DNA of 64,000 bases from contig JAGPNK010000007.1 of NCBI GenBank assembly GCA_020746835.1, positions 1,473,501-1,537,500 on the forward strand, written 5' to 3'. Every line of letters starts with the position of its first letter. Within the stretch, counting starts at the first letter, position 1. The stretch is from Stachybotrys elegans. Lineage: Eukaryota; Ascomycota; Sordariomycetes; Hypocreales; Stachybotryaceae. A model generated the notes under the pieces. The model saw only the letters and a program-made list of their open reading frames with translations, was not told where the DNA came from and searched no databases. Of this stretch, positions 11,215-23,445 are shown piece after piece. A program made the position numbers and the translations under genes.

Positions 11215-13230
11215 TGTGCGCGACACTGTCGAGTTTTGGAGGGGTCCTGTTGGAGAATGTCGACGGAAGCGTTGGTCAGGCAAGCATGCGAATCTCTTTT
11301 GCCGAATAACCAGACGAGCAGCCCAAATGTCGGATGCACCACTTGGGAGAACCTGGGTACAAGATGAGGTACCGAAGATGGCTTTCAAGAGCGCGACACG
11401 GTGTGTTGGTCAACTCGGCAGAAAACAACAACCATGCAACGCTGTGGCAGCGATAACTGCTGTCGTAGGAGCAATTAAGTCCCGAGGTTTTCTGGTCAGG
11501 TATGCGGTCTAAATAAGACGACTGTTAACTTCCACGCAACGCAATCGGTGTGTAAAATAAATGATTTCAGAATTCCCAAGACCTTCAAGGTCCACCGCCA
11601 GTTCGGAAGATAGGCAAAGGCGGTAGCATATGGCAAGCCACAAAACCCATCATGTACCGTCCTATGGATATACCCGGGTGTGGAGGTGTAGGGACATGAG
11701 ATGAGATGATGTCAAGGAGGGAGAACACACTCTGTTTGGACTTCAGGATGCCGTGGTGTTGTGGCTTCCTATCTGGCGATAGATGAGGCTGCAGAATCGG
11801 ATACGGGTCGGCAGCAAAGAACAATTGCGGGGAGTAGTCGGCTTTTGGAGGGGAGGGAGATGGCGAAGATGGACGGTGCTGGGTTAGATGCAGAACGGAT
11901 GCCGAGCAAAAGAAGAGGAGAGAGATGGGGGTGTAGAAGGGAGCAACCGAAGGCTGCGTGGTGGAAAGAGACGGTGAAAGTCTGATAGACGGGTCAGGGG
12001 AAGGGACGGACGGGACTATCTTAAGGTGTCTTGCCAAACCACCTACCTAGCGGCACAGTACCGGAGTACGGAGTACGGAGGGCTGCTAATGGAGCGCGGC
12101 AGTCATTCTTACGGTCGTACCTGCTTCCAATCCAATCCAACCAAGCCAATGAATGAACGGATGGATGTGTCTCGTGTCATGTTGTGGTCGTGCCTGATGT
12201 CAGTGCCCCTGCGCCTCAGTCAGATAGCCAAGAACAAGCCCGGCAACCCATGTCTGCGTTGATAAGACGGCTGGCTGCTGATGAAATTGAGCGTCGCCGA
12301 TTGATGCAGATACGTACATACAGGTAGGTATGTGAGGGCAAGGCAACAACTGCCTGCCAGCCGGCCGGAGAGCTTGGACTGGCATTGGGTATGGGCGTCT
12401 TGTCCATGTGCCCACCCCTCCGCGATAAGATACCTACACATGTACTTACATTTACGTTGCGTGTTGCTGCAGGCGCGGTTGCAGCCACACCCCGGCCATC
12501 GGTAGGGCTGCCGGACAGTGCCCTGGCTGTCGCCTGTCGAGGGCTTGGGCGAGTGAGGATGAGGCCTGTTATCAGCACGCTAGCACCACACGCCACACAC
12601 TTTTGCAATCCCACTCCCCCCCTTCCCCCTCCCCCTGAAAGGTTGGGTTGCGTGACTGACAGGACCGCACCTCCATCCAGAAGCACTCACGATAGTCCTA
12701 GTAGGCACATAATGTCGGTCGGGTGTTGGCGCTTTCGTCTGTCCATCTTTCCTCTTGCCCCGACTAGGGTGTCTTTCTCTTGCCATGGATCATAACCCCG
12801 GTGGTCACTCACTCACTGTCCACCTGAGATTTGCAATCTCGTCCTTCCTTCCCACCTCTTGGACCTTCCGCGACTGGGTAGGAAGGAAGGCGGAAGCACC
12901 ACCGGCAACTCCTACCCGACTCCCTTCCGGTTAGCGCCTGTCCATTATCTTTCTTCAACTTCTCCCATCACATAAGCAACAAAGCCCATCATCTCCATGG
13001 CGCCCTGCCTCCTCACCACCTTGTCTGCTCGATCGATGGCTTTCTTGGCCATGGAGCAATCCAATCCACTCGTCTCCACTGCAAAACTCGAGACCACGAG
13101 TTTGCCTGTTACCATGTATCCCTTGGTACTCCCCCGGATTCGTTTGACAGCTCCATCTGAAAGGAAGCTTCCAGCATGGCTCGAAACGCATGATACCCGC
13201 TCCTGATCCTAAGAGACCCGAGTCGCATCC

Positions 13231-13270
13231 ACCGTACTGCACCGTACTGCACCGTACCGCACCGTACCGT
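13231..13270 (+). repeat. Tandem decamer repeat, four copies
   Basis: Two copies of ACCGTACTGC are followed by ACCGTACCGC and ACCGTACCGT, without spacing. It lies just upstream of a CT-rich leader-like stretch. Confidence 0.9.
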
Positions 13271-15834
13271 CCCTCTCCCGACTCCTTGTTGTTCTCGACT
13301 CGACTCGTCCCAAAACCTGCCCGTGCACGTTGTCGTTTAACTCATTTCCTTCGCCTGCAAGACATGGCTCAACCACATGCTTATCTCAGGGGGCGGCGTG
13401 TGTCTCTTGTGTTCACCGGATCCGGCCCGGCCCTCGGTGGAAGCCGGCTAACATCGATTGGCAAGGTCCAGCGCTGTGCCTCTCCTGACTTCGCGCTTCA
13501 TCCAACTCAAAACCGACCGCCTGTCGGCTAGGTGAACCTGGTGGTGTCCGGCCAATCGGGCCAAAAAACCAAGAGACCATGTTGGATCCTGGCAAAAAAG
13601 CTGGGGTGGCCAATCGGGGTAGGTTTTGCGACCAGGCAGTTGGAAGAGGGATCTGCCATAAAATGTCTGTGCTGACTGCGATAACAGGACATTACTCGAT
13701 TCTTCTTTTTCCTCCTTGGTTTTTTTTTTTTTTTTTGCCGCTATCAAGGATCTTCTCCCGCCGCACTCCCCCCTCCAGGTTCTTTCGGGTGCAACCGTGC
13801 ATGAAATGCATGTAATAATGGGATCTGTGTCTGTCTGACACCCTTATCTTTGCTCTGCCGCATCCGGTTACGGAGAGAATGTCGTATCACAACCAGCGCA
13901 TCCATTTCATCAGGCGACCAAAGGCCCTGAGGCGAAACAAGTGCCTGAGAAAGAGGAGGTCCTCAACATTCCTAAGCGGCCTTATCCTGGGCTGCCGACT
14001 TCGTGTTACCTCGTCGGCGTGATTGCCAGCCGGCCAGGGGTGTCGGTAGCAAAATCGACATCATTTTCGCGTACCAAACAAGAGAGAAGAAGTTGAGCGG
14101 TGAGATCAGCCCCTCCACCCCTCCCCCTCTTTCTCCTTTTCTTGACCCATTCCACTAATAAGCTGCTAGGTTCTCCGTGCTTTCCACTATGTTGACTGGC
14201 AAACTGGGCATCTAACGTCTTCCAGGTCGTGGTGCCATAATTTTCTTATGACGCAAAGCACAAAACACACTCTGTGCAATCCAACCCGTCCGTCATACCG
14301 ATATACAAGTCTCAAATGATACATACACCCTCGGTTCCCTCGATGTCACGGTGGGTAACGCGTCCAATTACTTGGGCAGGGACAAGAAAGAGCCAGGTAC
14401 ATCTCGAAACAAATCACTCGTCCACTCACTTTACTTGCACGCTCCCAATCAAAGTGCCTCGGTTACGTGATGGACAGCAAAACGTGGTCTTCATGCGGCT
14501 TGCCCTTTGTAGTAGCGGCCAAGTTGACGCCAAGCTCACCCTCTTTACCTAGCAAGCACAGTAGCATTGTCTGATCCGTACAAAGCCCGATCAAATACTC
14601 AGTCCGTTCCGCATCTGCCAGCCCATCCACAGAGGGTCTAGGAACGACCCTCGTGACCACTACTAGCCATGATTGTCTCCTCTTTGAGCGCCGCCTCCGC
14701 CTGCGCGGCGGCGCCAAGCAAGCTCGATGCGGCCAGGAGCAAAAAGAATTATACCTGATCCTGATCCACGCAGCCGCGATTCTTCATCGACCACCCCCCT
14801 TGCCAGATTTCGGGGTCAGGGCTAGAACCAATCAGCAGGGCGGGCCAATCACGAGGCTATCTCAGTCGAGTTTGCCAGCACACGTGGTAGGTCTGAACCC
14901 CAGGATGCCGAACAGCCTCCATCTGGTGGATGGGCTGGCAATTAGGTAAAAGCTTGGCCCAGCTTCTCCAGTCAGAAAATTTTGCTATGAATCCATTTCT
15001 CATCTCTGTTACGAAGTTATTACCATGAGGTTTGCTACAGTCCAATCCGCCCTCGCCCTTTGGATCCGTTGGCATGGGCATGCTTGACTCGGAGCGCTCA
15101 CGCCTGCCCACGGTGCCCACGGTGCCCGGGCAAACAAGCATTCGGAGTCTCTCCCTCACGAACCACATGTGGGCTCTGCCCCTGATGTCTCCTCGTCGTG
15201 CTTCCATAGCACAGCACATACGAAGGAGTACGGTATGCTTCTGCGCCCCTCAGCAAACCCCCGTCTGTCCCGTTTCCGATATTCCACGTACATAAGTGCA
15301 CGCGCTAGATGGCCAACCCTGTGCAATGGCCAACCCAGACACCAGGCGCGTGGGCTTCACGAGTGGTGGTGGTTGGTGGTGCAAATTCAGAACAAGGGCG
15401 GTAATCTTTGTGTTGTGTCATTATCCGCACCGCATGATCGGCAGCAGCGGCGGCGGGAGGGGGGTGTCTCGGTAGAGGGGGCCAGAGGGAGAGAAAGGGA
15501 GCTTGGACGTCGATGTTGGCGGAATTGGCTTGACGCAGAGCGCGCCTGGGTGACGGAAGATGAGTGTCATGCTGCCACGCTCATCCTGACCGGCTGCAAG
15601 CCACTACACAGAACATGTCAAGGATCGGCGGACGATATCAGGGCTCTTATCTCGGCCCGTGTCCTGCCCACACAGCCAATCAAACACTACACCGCGACCC
15701 TACTCTACTGCATATTCCTCATATGGAAGGCCGCCTTCTAGAACCGTGGGCAAAGACAACATGTCTATGGGTCACGGACAACACCCCTCTTATTATACAG
15801 CATGAGCTTTCTACAACGATGGAGCGTCGACTCG

Positions 15835-15864
15835 GGTATGGAGTACATGTATGTACTCCATACC
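15835..15864. repeat. 14-bp perfect inverted repeat with 2-nt centre
   Basis: GGTATGGAGTACAT and its exact reverse complement ATGTACTCCATACC are separated by only GT. It can form a hairpin or cruciform or bind a dimeric protein. The GGAGTAC/GTACTCC word also occurs elsewhere in the window (12063-12076 and around 4503 and 15226). Nothing coding is near it. Confidence 0.9.
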
Positions 15865-17441
15865 GGGTTCCATTCTGCTAAACTGGCTCCAGTCCACAGT
15901 TGGTTTTTTTTTTTTTCCTGGTTTTTTTTTTTTTTCCCTTCATCAAACCCATGGTGCATCGTGCTGTGGCCTAGAGCTGCCAGTGCGAGGCACGGGATAC
16001 AGTAACTCAGTACGGAAATAATAAGAGAAGGTGTATAGCCGCCAAGGGAAGAGGGAGGGAGAGTGATGAGGCTTGCAGATGCGCCAGCGGATTCCCTTGC
16101 TCGGACTTTCGTTCGCAGGCCGCCGGCCTTGCTCCAACAATCCTTTGGCTCGGCTTACGATGACAAGCTACAGAATAATGAATAATGAAGCATCATCCTT
16201 TCTTCCCCATTTCATTACGTACAATGGCCTGGGGAGGATGGAATGAAAAGGCTTACGGTTTGCGCCTATGCTTTTGGGTTTCCATCTGCAAGCCACCCGA
16301 TTTAGTCATGGGAACAATGAAGCATTGGGTGTCTGGATTTTGCATCTCCGCGGACCGGGACAATGCGCATACGCACGATAACTGCCTCGTTCACTCGTAT
16401 GGTGCGGCTCTGCCTATCGCGTCTGTCGGTTTTCCCCCCTCCCTTCTTCTCACACCCCCCTCCATTAGGCCCTCCCCAGCCAATCCGGCGAGGCGACAAC
16501 CTTGACATTAATAACACGACATTGGCGATCGCTTCATTTCAGCCAATGTCTGCCTACCGCTTACCCAATGCAAATAGGCATGGATGAATGTACATACATA
16601 CACCGTCTACACGCGCGCATACATACATTGTGTGTGTTTGTGTGTGTATGAGGTGAGACGGGAGGCGCTGCAACATCCCTGACATGATCCCTTCGCTTCG
16701 ATGCACGCTCATCAGCGAGGTGCTGCAGTTGCAGGGCAGATCGTTGAAAACCATGGCCATGCGTCTTCTTTGATCCTGCTTGATTGCGTCACCGGTGCGC
16801 GAAATGGTGTGTACAAGTTCCCTCCAAGTCGAGGGGCCGTCTTGTCCACTTGGTCGTGTTTCGTGGTGTGGTGGCTACCCTATACCGGCTTGTTCCTGAC
16901 GTGCCGCACTACACCACGCCACGCCACGCCAGCCAACGGTTACTCCGTTTGTTATTTGGAGGGTGCTTCGGCCAACACATACTGGGGGATTTAGCAGGTC
17001 CTGCTGTAGTTTTCTACCCGCCGCTATCAAGTAACAGGACACCCAACTGATATTCGCCGGTGATGGATATCAATGACACAGGCTTCCGCGACACACAGAC
17101 TCCCTCAGCCTCGATGAACGGGCCATATGGTAGATTGAGAAGGGGCCCAATAGTGGCAATCCCAAGACAATAACCTCACGCAAGCTTTGCATCACGGACG
17201 CCGCCTTCCCCGCCTCCACCCCCGCACTACGAAAATACGGAGAGGGATGGAGATGGGCACGCTAGAGATCCTCCTATCTGCATGAGCAAGCCGATGCGTT
17301 AGTCTAATCAAATGCTCGCTCGCTGGTTCAGCCCATGTGGTTCTCCAAGACGGTGGCTGGGAAAGGTGGGAATTAGCTATCAATTTTAGATGGATATCAA
17401 ACGCCAGCCTGAACGCTCCGGCTCCATATTATATGAGATAA

Positions 17442-20072
17442 TCACGTAAAGCCGTCCATGTCCATCCCAGCAAATTGGGTCCAGGTGTCCGTGACCATCA
17501 TGTCCACCCCGTTCTGGAAAGGCGCCCTTTCAACGAAGGTCTGGCCCGGGTCGGGATTGTTCATATCGTTGTAACTGTGCGCCAAGGAGATGTCGAGGAA
17601 TCGCTATAGGATCGTTAGCCGCCATGTGATGCGTGATATCCAACACGACTCTCGGTGCGAAAGCCATCGGATACTCACCCAATCCACGTCCTCCCTTCCA
17701 GCCATCCAGGCCGAGTCGAATGATAAGGGACCTGGAAACGAATCATCCACATTCATACTCTCTCCCTTGTCCACAATGGGAGACACCTCCTGGCTATACG
17801 GAGCATTTGGCCTGGGTGATGTGGTCGACCCTGCCACTTGTTAGTCAATGACAAGCAACGGGCGCATGTACGTGATGTCGCAAGGTCTTACCACTTGGCT
17901 CGTACGAGCACGATGACCCTGTATCAAGGTTGTAGCCATCACTCAGGGAGTTTGGTCCAGTAGAGCCTGGATCCATGGACGGCGGCGTGTTGTTGAAGGC
18001 TGCACTGTCCCCGTCTACTGAGAGGCCAAGCGCGTCAGGAGCATCGTTGACTGGCCATCCCACTTTACCAAGCATGGTTGCCAACGTCCCGGCCGTCTTT
18101 CTGAGTTCTGGGGAGCCTCTGCTAACCTCCAACCAGATGTCATACGATCGCTTGATAAGCTGCTTCAGGTCATCGCTGGTAGGCAAGCCTGTCATGTCCT
18201 GGAGCCAACCGCCCGAGGCGTACGTCTCGTTCTGGACGATGACAAAGATGACAACGGCAGCGAGCAAGTAGTCGTGAATGGCAAGGGAGGACACAAACCA
18301 GCCAGCACTGGCCATGGTACCACCCGGCTTGCATCCTTGCCAGATGATGTACTGGTTGTTCAGCAACGTCAATGCAGCCTCGAGACATTGTTTTCGAGAG
18401 TAGTCGTGCTCGGGCTTGGGAGCAGTCTCCGAGATGAAGCGACGGTGAAGTACACAACGGCTCTTGTCATACAATGCTGCAAGACCAAACCTCTGGATGA
18501 GCAAGTTGGGCGATTCACCGGCGCACTCATCCAGCGGACGAACTTTGAGGAAGGCTGGGACCTTATCCCACGTCTGGTTGAGCTGCTTGTCAAGAGCCAA
18601 GACATCTCCATATGCCGGTACGGATAGAGAATGCGAGTGCTGAGCAATCTTGCCAAACATGCGCAGGATCTGAGTTTTGTGTATCGGATACGTCATCAGC
18701 GTTTGATCGGAGGATGGTCGCGCTGGGGGAAGCTCGGCCGAGTCCTCGTCGAAATCCTCGTCATGTAGGTTTCGAGGAGGGAGTGTGTCGGATTCGATAC
18801 CCTGCATCATGCTCGGAAGACCCATGTGGAAGGACACCAAAGTCTCGAGCTGCATAGCCATATTCCACGTTCTCCTACGCATCTCACCCTCAAAGGGGCT
18901 GATGTTGGCGAGCTTGCTTGGGTCACGGTGAAGGCCCATCTTGAGCATGAGTCGCATACACACGCCCGAGAGGATGTAACAAGGCATCTGCGTGGCCCTG
19001 TTGAAGACGAACTGAGACTCGACAAACAGAATGAATGCAGGAAGCGTTGCCATGGTGGGCTGAGTATACTTGCCCCATATCAGAGCCCATCCGGCGCAGT
19101 TTCTGAACTCTCGTATTCTGTCCATGACAGGCACAGGAGAGTCTGAGCTGATCTCGTGAGGTGCAGAGAAGAGGCTGAAAAGCGAGCCCATGGCCAGCAT
19201 CATGAACAGCTGGGCGACCCAATGCATCGGAACAGAGCTGGGATCCTGCCAAAAGCGAGTATACTGGGAGCTACAGTTAGCCTCAACGACTTGCGTCTGT
19301 CCCATCCCGGCGAGTACTCACCATCCTTTGGAAACTAGGGCGATGCATGACATCTGCCACGTTGTCAGACTTGCTCAAGCAAGACCGAGATGTTCAGGGC
19401 GACTTACGTTGCGATGGACTCATGGACTCGAAGTACCTCATGATTATCCTATCAACGACTTCTTTATCAGGAAGATGGTCGAAGAGTTCTTCCTGGCTTT
19501 TTGGACCTGCTCTGGGAAGCAGGACAACGTCGGGGGTATCAACCTCGTCATCCACCGCTGGAGGGTTGTCCTCGTCCTCGTTCACTTCTTCAAAATACGT
19601 CTTGATGTCTTGGATCTGGGCCGGATAAGCTTACAGCCACAACGTGCAACGTGCAACGTCTAGGTCTTGAGAGTCTTGTTCCACTTACATCCTCAAGCAT
19701 AGCCAGACAATGGGTGGCGCCAACATATGTCGGCGCCTCTTCGAACTGCACCACCTGTCCCCGCACCTCGTTTGCGGCGCTCTTGTGGCCGCTATTGTTG
19801 GAGGCACCGCCGTCCATCATGTCCCTGACCATGCCCTCGAGCCGTTTGACGCGAGCTGCCATGCCCTTGACCGGCCGCTTCCGCTCAGGCTTCGGCGCAT
19901 ATACACAGAGATCGATACGTGCCTTTTTCCGGCATTGACTGCATGGCTGCTCGCGATCGCATTTGAGCTTTGAGTTTCGGCACGGCGCGCAAGAGAGGAC
20001 GACTCGAGTGCGCTTTTGCTGCATCGATGGCCTCGCTTTCAGCAGAGCCTCGGGACTAGAGCCTGAATCCAT
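17442..20072 (-). CDS. Zn2Cys6 fungal-specific transcription factor, 6 exons
   Basis: Exons in gene order: 20072-19689, 19615-19408, 19353-19322, 19263-17892, 17830-17679 and 17603-17442, giving 769 aa. The binuclear zinc cluster has C28, C31, C38, C44, C47 and C56 (spacing C-x2-C-x6-C-x5-C-x2-C-x8-C), followed by a basic linker and a short coiled segment (ARVKRLEGMVRDMM). The 32-nt third exon restores the HVMHRPSFQRMYTRFW stretch that opens the fungal_trans regulatory domain, which continues through MGLHRDP and EMRRRTWN. A Ser/Asp-rich C-terminus may activate. The upstream in-frame extension of exon 1 has no ATG, so 20072 is the start. The target pathway cannot be told from sequence, and no metabolic cluster surrounds it. 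Confidence 0.9.
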
Positions 20073-22409
20073 GGTATGCTGCAGGGCTCGTGAAAGGCTG
20101 GATGGTTGTGGGATGAAAGATGACTCAGAGATGGGCCACGCTGAAAGCAAATGCAAGTTTTCCGGAGTGCCTGAGGCGGCGTGCTTATTGTTATTGATCG
20201 ACAGATGCTCACGTCCTGCTTGGAAGCGTCAGAGCTCGGCTTGCCCGAGATAGAAAGTATGCAAGATCAGGCGCGCAGTATTATGGGCCCATGGCCGACC
20301 GCAGCAGATATGTATGCGCGCGATGGGCGATGGGAATGAGAAGAGCGGGAGAGACGGAGAGGAAATGGCAGGGTGATGGAATCAATCGGCATCAGCACCA
20401 GCACATGAATGAGGCAAAGAGGCTTGGGGGGGCGGGCCTGAATGGAAGGTGGCGTGCGGGGATGATGATTCGAGCCCAGACAATGAATAGGTAGGAATGC
20501 AAGGGAAGGAAGGAAGGAAGGACGGATGGACCCTGCTTGTCCGCGAAACACTGGAGCGAAGCAAGCAAGACAAGGTTAGTAAGGCAGCCAATGACAACTA
20601 ACGTTGATCTGAGAGGAATACTACAAATTAGGTAGGTAATGCTTTGCAACTGAAGGGGGGTGAATGTGTAAATAAGTGAATGGGCGAATGCATGAATGAA
20701 CGGAAGGATTACTGAATGCGTCGTTCACCTGGGTGAATTTTCTGTACCTGGTTGTATTATTACCAAAAACCGAGCCGAGGTTCGCCATCAGTGTGGGAAT
20801 ACGGGCCGTACGTAAGATGTCGCCGCCCAGACGAGAAATCACACGCAACCGTTCGACAAGCACTCTGGCGTGGTGGCGATGCATCATTCTGTCTCTAGCG
20901 CATGGTTATAATTAGGCGTGGATTCGGAGCAAGCGCCTCGGATTTAACGGACGGCTCCTAGTTATTGCCTTGGGTTTGTCACCTTATCTACTTCAATCCT
21001 AGCTTCACGATATAAATCCCCTTGCTGCTTACTTACCATTGAATGTCCTCGGTGGCCTCTCCCCACTGCCGGTTGGATAAGTCGCAAAAATCCCCCAATT
21101 TTCTCTTGCCTGGAACCGGAACCTCTTCTTTTACTACCCTGTAAGCTGACTGGCCAAGACGGCGAGGTCATTGATAGGGCGAACCTCAACTATCTGAGAC
21201 GGGTCAGAACCAAGCCCGTATTAGCCTCCTCCAAAGCTCAAAGCAGGATCGCCTTGCATTTCCTCGCTTCGCCCCTGGTGTGAGTCAGCCTGCACCGGGT
21301 ATCTGTCAAGACCGGCTCGTTCCCCTAGGGCTTGGCATGCACCTCGAGCAGACTTGGCTCCATCGCCAGCAACAAGTCCCCTGGAGGCCATATCTATGTA
21401 TGATCAGTACAGGGAGACGGCACTCGCCTCAACCCCCGCTCAGGCTATCGTGACGTGCAACCTTTCAAGATGATTCCAGATTGACTGACTGTTCCATCCT
21501 CCCGCTTTTGTATGACGGGTCAGTGAAGCCATGCCTCGCTGAGACATGCCCCAGTATAAAGAAGCGCTGAAATCGAAATATCAACTCGACGTCGTTATGA
21601 GCCCTTGACCACCCACAAGCCAGCTATCTCTTCTCTGCCCCGCGACGGCCTTTTCCAACCTCAGATACCACCTCCGGAGGAGTGCAGGCTCGCTAAGCTG
21701 CCTGCTCGAGAAGTAGCAATGCCTCCGGGTCGGGCCGCCAAGGACCTTGAAGCTAGCGCTTGACCAGCGTTTTAATCCCGACCTTGCAGCTTTGTTAATC
21801 TATCGGCTCCCCGGAACCGCAATGACGTGACATGGCGTGTAGTTCAGGATCTGACTACTCGAAGATTATTCAGACGTGATTAAGCAGACGCATACCATCA
21901 GCAACGGTGAGCCATTGACATGACATCTTTGGGACGCTGCAAGCCAAGCCTGTCAGCTGAGATAGTGTGCTGCAGATGGAGTATCGCCATGCACATAGGT
22001 CAGTCAGTCAAACTTTGTCCCTCGACCCAATAAGGCACAATTCGCTCGGTCCGACTGGCTCTTCTCTCCTCAGATAAGAAACATGGCTCTTCATAATGGC
22101 GCCGCCTAACAGCCTCGGGATTGGCTGTAGATATGCCCTGCCGCTGCAGCTCTGAAAAGTCCCCGACCATTCGTCATCTCCTGCCGGCACCCTGCGCCCG
22201 TCACCTGAAGGAACGCAATAGAAGCGCAATTCAGGGATCGACGCACGATGCCTGGCTCAGATGGCCAGATAGCACTGTTTCTGCAGGGTCCTAAGTTCCA
22301 TTTCATGGCCGCACGATTCGATATTCCAGGATGAAGGCAAAATGGCGTGTAAGCATGCATAAAAATCTGCGTCATATTCTACCACAGGGTATCAAGTCGT
22401 AAGTGCCCA
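20073..22409. other. 2.3 kb intergenic, promoter side of the Zn2Cys6 gene and FCF1 3' side
   Basis: No gene recognised. Between about 21190 and 22007 no frame of 60 codons exists on either strand. A TATAAA word at 21555-21560 is followed by only very short frames (ATGs at 21595 and 21719), so a non-coding transcript or a decayed element is possible. There is no terminal repeat or transposase-like peptide. Confidence 0.45.
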
Positions 22410-23184
22410 TCATTCTGGAGCGTTAGGCAGCCTCTCTATCACATATTTTCCTCTTGCCACGCTCATCAACGGAACACCGGGAATTTTCCGAAGCCGCCTC
22501 TTTAATGCTTGATCGTTGGTTGCAACAATGTATATCCTAGCCGCATGGTTAGCATGGTGAACGGGATCCTTCAGTTCCTCCAAGGAAAGTAGGCAGCCTA
22601 CCTGCTAGTCATGCACTTCTGAACGATGCAGTCATCTGCATATGTGCCCTTGTGGTCACAGTCTAGCCGCTGCCACCTCTCGTCTCGGGCGATCCTCAAA
22701 GGTATGCGGTACTTGTTGGAAGGAAGTTTCTCAAGTTCTGCCATCACGCAGGAAGTGATGATTGGGTTGCATTTGGCTGTGCACCAATTGTTAGCACCCA
22801 AAGTCAAACAACCACCTATCCATAATATCCTCACCATATAGGCAGTCCATCATGGTTTCTAGCAAAGGTAGCTTGCGCTGAACAGTGTGGCTGAGAAAGT
22901 TGGTGTCGACGAGGACGTTGTAGGGAGGGACCAGGCTGGTGTTGTACTGGAAGAACATGGAACTCGGCATCTGAGGGATTTCTCGAATGACTTCGCCGTC
23001 TATCGTCTTCTTCACTTTGTTCTTCTCGGCCAGCTCTTTCTTCTTCTGGTTCTCCTTGATTCGATCATCGCGGCGCCCAAGAACTCGCTTCACCTATTCT
23101 AATGTCAGTATGGGAGTAAAGTCTGTTCTCAGAACCCGGTTGACGTACCTCGGCAAACTTTCTAGTCTTCTTTGCGACACCCAT
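22410..23184 (-). CDS. FCF1: rRNA-processing PIN nuclease Fcf1/Utp24, 4 exons
   Basis: Exons 23184-23149, 23093-22835, 22776-22602 and 22536-22410 give 198 aa (yeast 189 aa). Fcf1 is the small-subunit processome PIN-domain nuclease that cuts pre-18S rRNA at the 5' side (A1/A2 sites) in the nucleolus. Seen are the basic start MGVAKKTRKFAEVKRV, the lysine-rich N-terminus, the PIN entry YNVLVDTNFLSHTVQ with its metal-binding Asp, ITSCVMAELEKL with the acidic Glu, DDCIVQKC and the end motif IYIVATNDQALKRRLRKIPG. The 12-codon first exon is supported by the conserved MGVAKKTRKF start. It is divergent with RFC4, 261 bp apart. Confidence 0.95.
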
Positions 23185-23445
23185 GATTCTGGCAGTGCGG
23201 GATGGCTTGCAAATTGCAGTAGAGTATGGGTGCTGTTGGCTGGTTCGTGGCGGACTCTGTAAAATGCCAAAAGTTTGGAATTTTGCCGGAATTTTGCAAA
23301 GGCGGTGACGGCGGGGTGTGCACGGACCAGCCACTAGCGCAAAGGTACTAACTCCAAAGATGGTGGTCCATTGCTTGCCTCAACGCGTCCCATCTCAAGT
23401 CACGTTAAGTGATGTGCACCAAATTCAGTTCACCATCCTACAATC
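23185..23445. promoter_or_regulatory. Shared FCF1/RFC4 promoter with MluI box and AATTTTGC repeats
   Basis: Only 261 bp separate the two divergent starts. On the RFC4 side ACGCGT at 23383-23388 (58 bp before the RFC4 ATG) is a perfect MCB, the site of the G1/S factor MBF that drives replication genes in fungi. On the FCF1 side GGAATTTTGC occurs twice, 11 bp apart (23277-23286 and 23288-23297), resembling the rRNA-processing element AAAATTTT. The assignments are by motif only. Confidence 0.6.

Larger units (their letters stand above)
10315..17441. other. 7.1 kb without a recognisable gene
   Basis: The right flank of NmrA (its promoter) up to the 3' end of the Zn2Cys6 gene. Open frames are short, unconserved and often on overlapping strands. 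Contents seen: one GATA word (TGATAA, minus strand, 10953-10958), a 15-G run (11200-11214), GGAGTAC heptamer repeats (12063-12076), a decamer ACCGTACYGC repeated four times (13231-13270), a leader-like CT-rich stretch at 13270-13360 before an ATG with only a 56-codon frame (13364), a 30-bp palindrome (15835-15864) and two T-tracts (about 15903-15940). No tRNA, rRNA or transposase remnant was recognised. Confidence 0.5.
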
